A DNA stretch of 64,000 nt, from the NCBI GenBank assembly GCA_944389145.1, contig CALXLH010000003.1, positions 120,209 through 184,208 of the forward strand, given 5' to 3'. Positions 8,814 through 16,795 of the stretch are shown piece by piece. The position numbers were made by a program, and so were the translations under genes. Origin of the DNA: an uncultured Spirochaetaceae bacterium (GTDB taxonomy: Bacteria; Spirochaetota; Spirochaetia; Sphaerochaetales; Sphaerochaetaceae). The notes beneath the pieces were generated by a model. The model saw nothing but the letters and a program-made list of their open reading frames with translations, ran no database searches and had not been told where the DNA came from. How positions within the stretch are numbered: the first letter of the stretch is position 1; each line of letters opens with the position of its first letter.

Positions 8814-10145
8814 ATGAGAAAGACGATATTGATAATCACGCTGGGATTGCTATTGCTGCTATCCTCATGCGACAACACCACGGCATCCGGAGGCGTCAGC
8901 CTGCCAGACTGGATGTATTCGACGGAAGCGAGGACCGAGGCTGAGCTTAAGGACGCACTGAAGGGAACCTCCGAAGATAAGGAAATCATTGTCTCTGTCC
9001 CAGCCGGAACGACTATCGAGGTCAAGGATACGATCGATGTATCTGGAAAGAACGTCAAGCTTATCATCAGCGATAAGGCGGAGATCAAATCCACCAAGAC
9101 GATCTTCAGCATCCCTGCCAAAAGCACGATGACGATAGAAGGGCAGGGAACGCTTGATGCTGGTAGTCAGGCCGCCATTACCAGTGCTGGCACTCTCTTC
9201 ATAAAGGATGCCTCCCTTGAAGGAACCGCTAACGTCCTTGCTGTAACAGGCGGAACGACGACCATAAGCGGTGGTTCCTTCGTCACTACAGGAAAGGATA
9301 TCGCGACGGTGTCGGGCAATGGCACCATCTCCATCCCAGAAAGCTCCCAGGCCGTGTTCACTGTCGGTACGAGCGGTACGGTATTCGGTTCCGCGACCGG
9401 TCTTGATATAAAAGGCGGCACATATAATGTGAAGCTTTCCGCTGATCTCTGCGCTATCGGTTATATGGCTCAGCCGACCTCTGAGGATTCCAAGGAATAC
9501 AAGGTCAAATGGAGCGATGCCAAGATCGTAGCGGATATCATAAACGGGCTGTCGCAGGAGAAGATACAGAACGACCTTTCCTCGATACTAAGTGTTTTGA
9601 CAAATCCTGGTGGAGTGGAAGGTACAGGCAGTGGCACCGGAACCGATGAAGGTGCCCAGCCTGGAACAGATACTAGTACGACATCAGTTACCCCTAGTGT
9701 TACCGATGGTTCTTTGACCATTACAGGAACCGCCCCGCCCTTCAAGCTCACGTTCAAGGATTATAATAATGGTTTCAAGGATCCGGACTTCGCGACTGTA
9801 GTAAGTGGCACAGCTACGCTTGACATTACCATCCCTACAACAACGACGACGATTCCTTCTACTCTTGATTATGCGATTACCTGTGCTGATGTCACGGTTG
9901 AGATTGATGGGCACACCGTCGTGATCAACCTCGCTGAGTCGAAGGGAAAGGTAGAGGTTGGCCAGAGCGGAACGGATTCCCAGCTGTTGATAAAATATCC
10001 AACCGTTGGAGAGGGTGCGCTTAAGGTTAAGTCCGATAATGGATCTCAGAATACGGTTGTATGGGCAGATGTAGATGATTTGCTTGATGATCAGGCCTCT
10101 ATTCTTCCTTCAACATCAACAGGCAGTGGTACTACCGGCAACTGA
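8814..10145 (+). CDS. Predicted lipoprotein, Ser/Thr-rich, beta-helix-like
   Basis: A 443-aa exported protein with a classic lipoprotein signal peptide (MRKTILII... ending LLLLSSC, Cys20) and therefore probably membrane-anchored. Residues about 60-200 look like short repeating beta strands (ATITSAGTLFIKDAS, TTTISGGSF, TISIPESS), as in parallel beta-helix or adhesin-like domains. A Gly/Ser/Thr-rich linker near residues 270-300 is followed by a second beta-rich part. No enzyme motif is visible and I do not recognise a family. Start ATG 8814 has GAGAGGA upstream. The rich T/S/G content suggests a surface structural or binding role, but that is a guess. Confidence 0.82.
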   Translation: MRKTILIITLGLLLLLSSCDNTTASGGVSLPDWMYSTEARTEAELKDALKGTSEDKEIIVSVPAGTTIEVKDTIDVSGKNVKLIISDKAEIKSTKTIFSIPAKSTMTIEGQGTLDAGSQAAITSAGTLFIKDASLEGTANVLAVTGGTTTISGGSFVTTGKDIATVSGNGTISIPESSQAVFTVGTSGTVFGSATGLDIKGGTYNVKLSADLCAIGYMAQPTSEDSKEYKVKWSDAKIVADIINGLSQEKIQNDLSSILSVLTNPGGVEGTGSGTGTDEGAQPGTDTSTTSVTPSVTDGSLTITGTAPPFKLTFKDYNNGFKDPDFATVVSGTATLDITIPTTTTTIPSTLDYAITCADVTVEIDGHTVVINLAESKGKVEVGQSGTDSQLLIKYPTVGEGALKVKSDNGSQNTVVWADVDDLLDDQASILPSTSTGSGTTGN

Positions 10146-10181
10146 TCTGATTTAATGGGATAAATCACATGGCATATTCCT

Positions 10182-10206
10182 CAGCCCCTGCTTCGGTGGG
10201 GGCTGT
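10182..10206 (+). terminator. Possible terminator after lipoprotein gene
   Basis: A CAGCCCC...GGGGCTG stem with a TTCG-containing loop lies downstream of the lipoprotein gene and just before the ilvA promoter. The following T-tract is weak (TCTCTAT). Confidence 0.45.
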
Positions 10207-10213
10207 CTCTATC

Positions 10214-10242
10214 GTGACACTGTACGATGAAAGCGCTATCAT
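10214..10242 (+). promoter_or_regulatory. Leaderless promoter of ilvA
   Basis: GTGACA (10214-10219), a 17-bp spacer, and TATCAT (10237-10242), then six bases and ATG 10249. There is no Shine-Dalgarno. This is one of the clearest leaderless promoters in the window. Confidence 0.65.
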
Positions 10243-10248
10243 CCGTCT

Positions 10249-11454
10249 ATGCTTACTCTAGACAATGTTTATCAGGCATCGTTCGCGCTGAAGAAGGTCG
10301 CGAGGATGACCGATCTTATCAGGGCTCCTAAGATGTTCCCTGACAATGAGGTGTATCTCAAGACCGAGAACCTCCAGAACACGGGTTCCTTCAAGCTTCG
10401 CGGCGCGTATTACAAGATCTCAAGGCTTACCGATGAGCAGAAGGCAAAGGGTGTCATTGCCTGTTCTGCCGGCAATCATGCGCAGGGTGTTGCCCTTGCT
10501 GCATCAAGGCAGGGAATCGATGCTCTGATATGCATTCCAGAGGGCGCTCCTATATCAAAGGTCGAGGCAACGCGTGCCTATGGTGCCAGGGTTGAGCTTG
10601 TGAAGGGTGTCTATGATGATGCCTACAGAAGGGCCCTTGAGATCATGGAGGAGTCTGGCCGCACGATGATCCATCCCTTCAATGATGAGGATGTCATCGC
10701 AGGCCAGGGGACGGTAGGGCTGGAGATCCTTGAGCAGCTTCCCGACGTGGATCAGGTGGTGGTGCCTGTCGGTGGCGGCGGCTTCATCTCCGGTGTCGCC
10801 TTCACGATGAAGAAGCTCAGGCCTTCCGTGAAGGTATATGGAGTACAGGCCTCTGGTGCGGCTTCGATGCTCGTGTCGCAGGAGCATCATCACATCGAGA
10901 CGCTCCCTTCCGTCAATACAATCGCCGATGGAATCGCCGTCAAGAGTCCTGGCGATCTCACCTTCTCGCTTACAGAGCAGTATGTCGATGATATCCTCAC
11001 GGTCACCGATGATGAGATAGCGGTAGCGATACTCAATATGATGGAGACGCAGAAGCTTGTTTCCGAAGGAGCAGGTGCCGTCGCTGTCGCGGCCGCCCTG
11101 TCTGGAAGGCTCCCTCTTGAAGGCCGGAAGACAGCGCTTATCGTATCCGGGGGGAATATCGACGTGACGATACTCTCCAGGGTCATCGACCGTGCGCTTA
11201 TCAAGGAAGGCCGTGTCGCTGACATCACCGTTGAGCTTATGGATAAGCCAGGACAGCTTCTCGAGGTGTCTTCAATCGTCGCCGAGAGCGGCGCGAATGT
11301 CATCGGCGTGTTCCATGACAAGAACGGCAATGAGGCGAACATCAACAACTGCACGCTCCGCGTACGCATGGAGACGAGGAACTTCGAGCATATCGAGGAG
11401 ATAAGGAAGCGCCTGGCCGATGCAGGATTCCAGATCGTCAGGAGAATGTCGTGA
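10249..11454 (+). CDS. ilvA: Threonine ammonia-lyase with ACT domain
   Basis: PLP-dependent enzyme converting threonine to 2-oxobutanoate and ammonia (401 aa). The PLP lysine is in TGSFKLRG (Lys49). The phosphate-binding glycine loop is VPVGGGGFISG. An ACT regulatory domain occupies roughly residues 325-401 (VELMDKPGQLLEVSSIVAE). This single-ACT, 400-residue form is the short type found both in isoleucine synthesis and in catabolic use (TdcB-like), and the context does not decide between them. It lacks a Shine-Dalgarno and has a -10 box six bases upstream of its ATG. The next gene overlaps its stop codon. Confidence 0.95.
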   Translation: MLTLDNVYQASFALKKVARMTDLIRAPKMFPDNEVYLKTENLQNTGSFKLRGAYYKISRLTDEQKAKGVIACSAGNHAQGVALAASRQGIDALICIPEGAPISKVEATRAYGARVELVKGVYDDAYRRALEIMEESGRTMIHPFNDEDVIAGQGTVGLEILEQLPDVDQVVVPVGGGGFISGVAFTMKKLRPSVKVYGVQASGAASMLVSQEHHHIETLPSVNTIADGIAVKSPGDLTFSLTEQYVDDILTVTDDEIAVAILNMMETQKLVSEGAGAVAVAAALSGRLPLEGRKTALIVSGGNIDVTILSRVIDRALIKEGRVADITVELMDKPGQLLEVSSIVAESGANVIGVFHDKNGNEANINNCTLRVRMETRNFEHIEEIRKRLADAGFQIVRRMS

Positions 11455-12260
11455 TCGACTTCTTCTTCGATATAGACGGGACGCTGCTTCCATTCGGCTG
11501 CGATGTGCCCGAGAGCGCTGTCAAGGCGATAAGAAGGCTGAGGAAGCTAGGCAACAGGGCTTTCCTTGCCACCGGCAGGAGCCCTGCAGAGATCGTGGAC
11601 AGCGTACGCTCGATCGGCTTTGACGGCGGTGTCTACGGAGCAGGGGCGACCGTTTATATCGGAGATGAGAAGGTCTATCATCGCGCATTCACTGAGGAGG
11701 AGAAGGAAAGGGTGCTCTCTTTCTGCCGTGAGCGCGGTTACTATGTCCTGATGCAGTCTGACAGAGGCACATACATCACTCCTGAGGGGTTTGAGTACTG
11801 GAGGGAACTCCTTATCGGGCATATAGGGCGCATGGTGGCGCTAGATGGCATAATACTGACATCCGAGATTCCTGCTGACGTGGAGATGAACAAGCTGCTG
11901 TATATCGCGAAGGAGGGAACGATCGATGAGGTGAGAGCCGCTCTCTCTCCTGATTTCTCCGTCGTGGACAACACTGTCGGGCTGCCTGCCGATCTGATGG
12001 GGGAGATAGTGCTTCCATCTGTCTCCAAGGCCTCCGGAATCGATATCATAGAGCGCTGCAGCGCCATCAAGGGCCATACCGTGGCCATAGGCGATGGGGC
12101 TAATGACATGGAGATGGTTGCCCATGCGGAGCTTGGAATCGCCATGGGAAACGCTACTGACGGCCTTAAAAACATTGCGGGATACATCACCTCAGATGTG
12201 GCAAGAGACGGCCTTGCCAAAGCAATCGATTACGCAATTCTATATTTCACTGAGAATTGA
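11451..12260 (+). CDS. HAD superfamily Cof-type phosphatase
   Basis: A 269-aa haloacid dehalogenase-like hydrolase of the Cof/YidA type, probably a cytoplasmic sugar-phosphate or nucleotide phosphatase. The nucleophile motif FDIDGTLL is at residues 5-12 and the metal-binding GDGANDMEMV near residue 220. The cap between them is of the C2 type. It starts with GTG at 11451, overlapping the ilvA stop by four bases with AGGAGA upstream, so translation is coupled to ilvA. The substrate cannot be inferred. Confidence 0.9.
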   Translation: MIDFFFDIDGTLLPFGCDVPESAVKAIRRLRKLGNRAFLATGRSPAEIVDSVRSIGFDGGVYGAGATVYIGDEKVYHRAFTEEEKERVLSFCRERGYYVLMQSDRGTYITPEGFEYWRELLIGHIGRMVALDGIILTSEIPADVEMNKLLYIAKEGTIDEVRAALSPDFSVVDNTVGLPADLMGEIVLPSVSKASGIDIIERCSAIKGHTVAIGDGANDMEMVAHAELGIAMGNATDGLKNIAGYITSDVARDGLAKAIDYAILYFTEN

Positions 12261-12262
12261 TT

Positions 12263-12292
12263 TTGCGCTTTCTTTATCTCGGATTCCATAAT
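12263..12292 (+). promoter_or_regulatory. Possible promoter for TetR gene at 12319
   Basis: TTGCGC (12263-12268) and CATAAT (12287-12292) are spaced 18 bp and lie just before an AAAGGAGGG Shine-Dalgarno and ATG 12319. Confidence 0.3.
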
Positions 12293-12318
12293 AGACTTAG
12301 AAAAAGGAGGGAACTGAG

Positions 12319-12894
12319 ATGGAAGAGAAGCGAAAGAAAGCTGAATACAGAAGCTCTATCCGATCTAAGACGTTGATAAGAAGCGCCCTAGTTTCCCTTA
12401 TGCAGGAGAAGCCTTTCGAGAAGATAACGATTACCGATATCGTCAGGAAGGCTGATATCAATAGGGGGACATTCTACGCACACTTCAAGGATTCGCGGGA
12501 GGTTCTGGAACGTATCAGGGCCGATGCGCTCCATGAGATGGAGGAGGCATTCTACAGCCTGCCTGCCGACACCGTGATGCGGGATCCTCGCCCGCTTCTT
12601 GAAAGGATCACCAAGTTCCTTAGCGAGGAGAGCAGCTATTACAAGATGCTGCTGTCCACTACCGGCATCCAGGAGTTCCTGAATGAGATAAAGCAGATCG
12701 CGATGAAGTACTTTCTCGATAGCGATCTTGCGAAGAACCATCTGAATAGGGATCTGCTGATACTCCGGCTGGATTTCATCATATCGGCTGCCGCGGGAAT
12801 CTATTATGACATAGTGATCGGCTCGATTCCCCTGAAGCTGGATGGCGCCGCTGAATTCATCAGCTCGATGCTGCAGCCATACCTTCCTAAATGA
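12319..12894 (+). CDS. TetR/AcrR family regulator
   Basis: A 191-aa regulator. The N-terminal helix-turn-helix reads [20 protein letters not shown] then [16 protein letters not shown]. The C-terminal helical domain resembles regulators of the DhaS/YxaF type, but the ligand is unknown. A very strong Shine-Dalgarno (AAAGGAGGG) precedes ATG 12319. It follows the HAD gene on the same strand and its 3' end overlaps the convergent J-domain gene by 8 bases. No obvious target is adjacent. Confidence 0.88.
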   Translation: MEEKRKKAEYRSSIRSKTLIRSALVSLMQEKPFEKITITDIVRKADINRGTFYAHFKDSREVLERIRADALHEMEEAFYSLPADTVMRDPRPLLERITKFLSEESSYYKMLLSTTGIQEFLNEIKQIAMKYFLDSDLAKNHLNRDLLILRLDFIISAAAGIYYDIVIGSIPLKLDGAAEFISSMLQPYLPK

Positions 12895-13489
12895 AGCAGA
12901 AGCAGAACCGGAAGAACAGGATAGAGAGGCAGAGCGAGCTGCAGAGCCCTCCTGGGGAGTTCTGTGTATAGCTCTGTGAGTATCCTGCATAGGCATTCCG
13001 CCTGCCTGACAGATTATCGCTGAATGTCCTGTAGCTCATGTTGCCCGGTTCCATCTGTATCGCGATATCTATATCCCTTCTGGCTCCGACCGTATCGCCT
13101 GTATGGGCCTTCGCATACGCGGAGAGGAAGTACCACCTGCCGCTGCGCTTTTCCTGCGGTATGGAATAGAGCGTGTTAAGCGCTTCCATGAAGCGGCGTG
13201 CATTGATGTAGTTCACCGCGGCCTGCATCTCTATCGGCTCGCCTGAGTCCGCGCCATAGCCATCATATCCATATCCATAGGATGAAGAACGCTGCTGATA
13301 TTGATAATCATTGCGGTGGTTGATGATCTGGTCATACGCGGCATTGATCTCCTGCATCTTGCGGGCAGCCTCCTCGCTGTTTCCTGCAATGTCTGGATGA
13401 TATTTCTTCGCAAGCCTCTTGTATGCCTTCTTGACCTCGTCATCAGATGCCCCGTGGGGGAGGCCAAGCACGCTATATGGGTCAGTCAT
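12887..13489 (-). CDS. Small J-domain (DnaJ-like) protein
   Basis: A 200-aa protein with an N-terminal J domain: [20 protein letters not shown], then the HPD tripeptide at residues 31-33, which is the DnaK-activating motif. It lacks the Gly/Phe region and zinc fingers of true DnaJ. A short Tyr/Gln-rich linker leads to a helical region (residues about 90-160) with TPR-like spacing, and the C-terminus is hydrophobic ([17 protein letters not shown]), which may anchor it in the membrane. The start overlaps the end of the DUF5685 gene, so it is the last gene of a coupled three-gene set. Confidence 0.88.
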   Translation of the reverse strand: MTDPYSVLGLPHGASDDEVKKAYKRLAKKYHPDIAGNSEEAARKMQEINAAYDQIINHRNDYQYQQRSSSYGYGYDGYGADSGEPIEMQAAVNYINARRFMEALNTLYSIPQEKRSGRWYFLSAYAKAHTGDTVGARRDIDIAIQMEPGNMSYRTFSDNLSGRRNAYAGYSQSYTQNSPGGLCSSLCLSILFFRFCFCFI

Positions 13490-14288
13490 CTTTCCTTTCC
13501 GTTCCCTCGAATCTTATCCATATGCCACTGTAAAGGATATTCCTGAGAATTGAAACATGCTGATCGAGCGGAAGATGCTCAAATGCAGTCGAAGCGGTGG
13601 CTGCCGCATCGATAAGCATCTCCTTCATCGCCTCCTTGCCGATTCCATCAGGCAGGGGATTGTACAGCCCTTTCTTATGATCCTTCTTCCTGTCGCACCA
13701 TGCATCAAGCAGGTAGACGAACCGACCTATCCCGCACCCAAGGGCTCTCAGGTCATCACGGAAGAACGAGGAATCGTCATGCACGAATATCTCTCCCAGG
13801 AGGTTTCCTGTCATCAATGACATCTCCTCAGGATCCTTGCATCCTTCCTTCTCCTTCCTGGCGATCCTTCCCAGTTCTTCCCTGATGCGTCCATCCTGCC
13901 TTTGATAGCGGGCCTCAAGCTCTGGCATCAGCGCCCTGAACTTCTCTTCGTTCCTGCTTCCCTTGCCCTCATCATGGATATTGTCGAGAAGCGAGTAGTA
14001 GCCAAGAAGCATCTGCATATCGGCAGCATAATCGGTGCTTGCCGCATGGATGTATCTATGCTCCCTGATGGGATGGACGGCACACCTCTCGCTGCCTTCC
14101 GTCTCCTCTTCGTCGTTAAGGTCGGAAAGGACCATCTCAAGGAATACCATGTCATAGGAAAGCGTTGACGTCCCTATGCTTCCATAACGCTCTCTGAGCA
14201 CATGGCACAGCCCGCAGTAATGGGCCTTATATAGTGCCCTCTCTTCCTTTGAGAGTCCCTTTATGTCTGCAGCAACGTATCCGAACAT
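13482..14288 (-). CDS. DUF5685 family protein
   Basis: A 268-aa cytoplasmic protein matching the uncharacterised family that begins MFGYV and contains [13 protein letters not shown] (a CxxC-type pair) followed by a mainly helical body. The family often sits beside J-domain proteins, as here. The frame is open upstream to 14378, but ATG 14288 has an AAAGAGGA Shine-Dalgarno and gives the conserved N-terminus. It overlaps the upstream zinc-ribbon stop (TGATG) and the downstream J-domain start. Function unknown; a chaperone-linked or metal-linked role is inference from the neighbours. Confidence 0.85.
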   Translation of the reverse strand: MFGYVAADIKGLSKEERALYKAHYCGLCHVLRERYGSIGTSTLSYDMVFLEMVLSDLNDEEETEGSERCAVHPIREHRYIHAASTDYAADMQMLLGYYSLLDNIHDEGKGSRNEEKFRALMPELEARYQRQDGRIREELGRIARKEKEGCKDPEEMSLMTGNLLGEIFVHDDSSFFRDDLRALGCGIGRFVYLLDAWCDRKKDHKKGLYNPLPDGIGKEAMKEMLIDAAATASTAFEHLPLDQHVSILRNILYSGIWIRFEGTERKDD

Positions 14289-14671
14289 CACGTCCTCTTT
14301 ATGAACTGCTCTCCGCAGTGGGGGCAGGTTATGCGTATCTTGCCCTTGTTCCTGGGAACGCGGCAGTATTCCTTGCACTTAGGACACCTGAAGTACCTGT
14401 GGGTCTTCCTGTCGGCCCTCCTTGCCCTCTTCTCCGGGCTCTGCCCGATCAGGGAGAGGAACGTATCATTCTCATTACGTCTCCTGCCTATGTTCTTTGA
14501 CATCATGCGGAAGACCGCCCATGCCGCGAGAGCGAGCGCTGGTACGGCGACGGCCATGCGTATGAGTTCCGTCTCTATGACGGATGCGGCGACCACGAGG
14601 ATCACTGCAGCCGCTATGAGGAATACCGATAGCTGATCAGAGCCATTGCGGCCATTATAGAAGCCTGCCAT
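14288..14671 (-). CDS. Membrane-anchored zinc-ribbon protein
   Basis: A 127-aa protein with two hydrophobic N-terminal segments (about residues 12-50) and a C-terminal zinc ribbon: CPKCKEYCRVPRNKGK, then CPHCGEQF. The ribbon would lie in the cytoplasm, next to a basic linker. The start is set at ATG 14671 because a textbook promoter (TTGACT, 17 bp, GATATT) ends six bases before it. The longer open frame to 14881 would overlap the divergent gene. First gene of the zinc-ribbon/DUF5685/J-domain set. Confidence 0.78.
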   Translation of the reverse strand: MAGFYNGRNGSDQLSVFLIAAAVILVVAASVIETELIRMAVAVPALALAAWAVFRMMSKNIGRRRNENDTFLSLIGQSPEKRARRADRKTHRYFRCPKCKEYCRVPRNKGKIRITCPHCGEQFIKRT

Positions 14672-14677
14672 AACCGG

Positions 14678-14706
14678 AATATCGGAAAAAGACGGAGGAA
14701 AGTCAA
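14678..14706 (-). promoter_or_regulatory. Leaderless promoter of zinc-ribbon operon
   Basis: On the minus strand TTGACT (14701-14706), exactly 17 bp, then GATATT (14678-14683), then six bases and ATG at 14671. It lies back to back with the promoter of the + strand gene at 14738. Confidence 0.65.
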
Positions 14707-14725
14707 TCAAGTCCCCCTTTGATGT

Positions 14726-14731
14726 TATATT
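14726..14731 (+). promoter_or_regulatory. -10 box of leaderless gene at 14738
   Basis: TATATT followed by six bases and ATG 14738. There is no Shine-Dalgarno. The expected -35 position (about 14703) coincides with the -35 of the divergent operon. Confidence 0.5.
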
Positions 14732-14737
14732 CAGTAT

Positions 14738-15472
14738 ATGAGGATATTCGCACATAGAGGTTTTTCGGGAAGGTGTCCCGAGAATACGATGACGGCATTC
14801 GAGGAGGCAGTGGCCTGCGGCGTTGATGGCATAGAGCTGGATGTCCACCTTTCCAAGGATGGCGAGGTGATGATAATGCATGACGAGGCGCTCTCCCGTA
14901 CTACGGGCAGAAGCGGAATCGTCTCTGACTATACCAGGGCAGAGCTTGAGGCTATAGGGGTTGGCAAGGCAGAGGATGGTAGCTGGAACAGCTTCCCGAC
15001 GATTCCATCCCTTGAGGAATACTTCTCCGTCATAGGCGGCCGTGCCGTGACGAACATAGAGCTTAAGACCGCTCCGCTGTATTATCCTGGAATCGAGGAG
15101 AAGGTCGCTGCCCTGATAAGGCGCTTCTCCCTTGAGGACAGGGTAATCATCTCTTCATTCAACTGGCTCTCGGTACTGCGTATGAAGGAGGTGGCTCCGG
15201 AGCTTGAGTACGCGCTGCTCTTCTCTGGCATGAGGCTGGATAGGATGGGAAGCCTCTTCAGGGAGATGGGCATCAGATACTTCCATCCTGATCTGAAGAT
15301 CATAGATGAGGAGATCGTCAGAGATCTCCATGACAATGGTATCGGAGTGAATGTCTGGACAGTGAATGATGAGGAAGGGATGAAGCGCTGCATTGCCCTG
15401 GGCGTGGACAGCGTCATAACGAATTATCCTGATATAGCTGCTGAGGTGATCGATGATAGTCAGAAGGGTTGA
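14738..15472 (+). CDS. ugpQ: Glycerophosphodiester phosphodiesterase
   Basis: Cytoplasmic GDPD-family enzyme (244 aa, no signal peptide) that would release glycerol 3-phosphate from glycerophosphodiesters. The catalytic core is intact: FAHRGFSGRCPENTMTAF at residues 4-21, GIELDVHLSKDGEVMIMHDE at about 34-53, IELKT near 108, and VNVWTVNDEE near the end. The ATG lacks a Shine-Dalgarno and follows a TATATT box by six bases. cysK starts inside its 3' end, so the two genes are coupled. Confidence 0.94.
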   Translation: MRIFAHRGFSGRCPENTMTAFEEAVACGVDGIELDVHLSKDGEVMIMHDEALSRTTGRSGIVSDYTRAELEAIGVGKAEDGSWNSFPTIPSLEEYFSVIGGRAVTNIELKTAPLYYPGIEEKVAALIRRFSLEDRVIISSFNWLSVLRMKEVAPELEYALLFSGMRLDRMGSLFREMGIRYFHPDLKIIDEEIVRDLHDNGIGVNVWTVNDEEGMKRCIALGVDSVITNYPDIAAEVIDDSQKG

Positions 15473-16382
15473 TGAGCTTGTGGGAAATACCCCGCTGCTG
15501 GAAGCTGGGAACATCGTGAAGGAGATGGGGCTGAGATCCCGCATCCTTCTGAAGCTGGAGTATCTTAATCCAACAGGATCCGTGAAGGACAGGGCTGCAT
15601 TGTTCATGATAGACGATGCAGAGAGGAGCGGAAGGCTTCAGCCGGGAGGTACGCTGATCGAGCCGACCTCGGGAAATACCGGCATAGGGCTGGCTGCTAT
15701 AGGAACGAGCCGCGGCTATCGCGTGATCATCGTCATGCCAGATTCCATGAGCGAGGAGCGTCGGCGCCTGATGAGGGCCTATGGAGCGGAACTTGTGCTT
15801 ACGGCAGGAGCGGAAGGGATGTCTGGAGCTATCAGGAAGGCTGAATCCCTTTCTGCGGAGATCCCTGGCTCATTAGTCTGCGGACAGTTCTCTAACAAGG
15901 CCAACGCCGATGCCCACTACAGGACCACCGGTCCTGAGATCTGGGCGGATACGGAAGGGAATGTCGATATCCTTGTATCCGCGGTGGGCTCTGGTGGCAC
16001 GATCACGGGGACCGGACGCTATCTCAAGGAAATGGATCCCTCCATAAAGGTCGTGGCTGTCGAACCTTCTGCGTCCCCCGTGCTTTCCGGAGGAAAGGCT
16101 GGACGTCATGGGATACAGGGAATCGGCGCGGGGTTCGTTCCTTCTGTGCTGGACAGAAGCGTCTATGATGCCGTGGAGACTGTCTCCGATGAGGAGGCTG
16201 CGGAGTGTGCCAGGCTTGCCGCGCGCAAGGAAGGCGTCCTGCTGGGCATATCTTCCGGCGCGGCTCTTGCGGTAGCGCTGCGCCTTGCCAGGAAGGCTGA
16301 GGGAAAGACGATCGTGGCTGTGATGCCTGATTCCGGCGACCGGTATCTTTCCGGTACGCTCTTCGCGGGAAGGGATGCTTGA
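15453..16382 (+). CDS. cysK: Cysteine synthase A
   Basis: PLP enzyme (309 aa) making cysteine from O-acetylserine and sulfide. The PLP lysine is Lys45 in NPTGSVKDRAA. The substrate loop PTSGNTGIGLAAIG and the glycine-rich VSAVGSGGTITGTGRYLK are conserved. It overlaps the upstream phosphodiesterase by 20 bases (start preceded by GAGG) and ends 32 bases before zur. There is no cysE in the window, so the serine acetyltransferase partner must lie elsewhere. Confidence 0.96.
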   Translation: MIVRRVDELVGNTPLLEAGNIVKEMGLRSRILLKLEYLNPTGSVKDRAALFMIDDAERSGRLQPGGTLIEPTSGNTGIGLAAIGTSRGYRVIIVMPDSMSEERRRLMRAYGAELVLTAGAEGMSGAIRKAESLSAEIPGSLVCGQFSNKANADAHYRTTGPEIWADTEGNVDILVSAVGSGGTITGTGRYLKEMDPSIKVVAVEPSASPVLSGGKAGRHGIQGIGAGFVPSVLDRSVYDAVETVSDEEAAECARLAARKEGVLLGISSGAALAVALRLARKAEGKTIVAVMPDSGDRYLSGTLFAGRDA

Positions 16383-16407
16383 CGCGTTCATAATTGAGAA
16401 TTATTCT
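16379..16407 (+). promoter_or_regulatory. zur promoter
   Basis: TTGACG (16379-16384), 17 bp, TATTCT (16402-16407), then seven bases and ATG 16415. The -10 lies inside a perfect palindrome, and the -35 overlaps the end of cysK. Confidence 0.65.
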
Positions 16408-16410
16408 CAA
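16394..16410. promoter_or_regulatory. Zur/Fur-type operator palindrome
   Basis: A perfect 8-1-8 inverted repeat, TTGAGAAT T ATTCTCAA, covers the zur -10 box. The size and TGAGAATnATTCTCA style match known Fur-superfamily boxes. Binding here would shut off zur and, by read-through, znuABC. Confidence 0.7.
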
Positions 16411-16414
16411 TCCG

Positions 16415-16795
16415 ATGTCTCAGTATAATACAGGCCAGCGTGACAGCATCCTTGCATTCTTCTCCTCGCACAGGGAGAAGGCATTTACGCCGGAGGAGGT
16501 GATAGCCTCTATCGACGGAGCCGTGCAATCCACGGTCTATCGCCTGATACCGCGCCTTGTAGAGGAAGGGCATCTCGTACGCCTCTCCTCAGGCCGTGGC
16601 TATGCATACCGCTATTCAGATCCGGAGCGTTGCCCGAACCATATGCATGTCGAGTGTGCCATCTGCGGCCGTACGTGCCATCTCGATGAGGCTATCTCAG
16701 AAGAGCTGGGAAGCCTGATAGAGCGTGCTACCGGATATGGCGTGCTGCAGTCCACAGTGATCAAGGGCATCTGCCCGGAGTGCAGGGCGCGATGA
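16415..16795 (+). CDS. zur: Fur-family regulator, predicted zinc regulator Zur
   Basis: A 126-aa Fur-superfamily repressor. It has an N-terminal winged helix (FTPEEVIASIDGAVQSTVYR) and a dimerisation domain with metal ligands. CAICGR (CxxC) and CPECRAR (CxxC) form the structural zinc site, and HMHVECAICGRTCH supplies histidines. Zinc specificity is inferred because znuABC follows with overlapping genes. A TTG at 16394 is in frame, but ATG 16415 is preferred since the promoter -10 lies at 16402-16407. The operator over its promoter implies autoregulation. Confidence 0.88.
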   Translation: MSQYNTGQRDSILAFFSSHREKAFTPEEVIASIDGAVQSTVYRLIPRLVEEGHLVRLSSGRGYAYRYSDPERCPNHMHVECAICGRTCHLDEAISEELGSLIERATGYGVLQSTVIKGICPECRAR

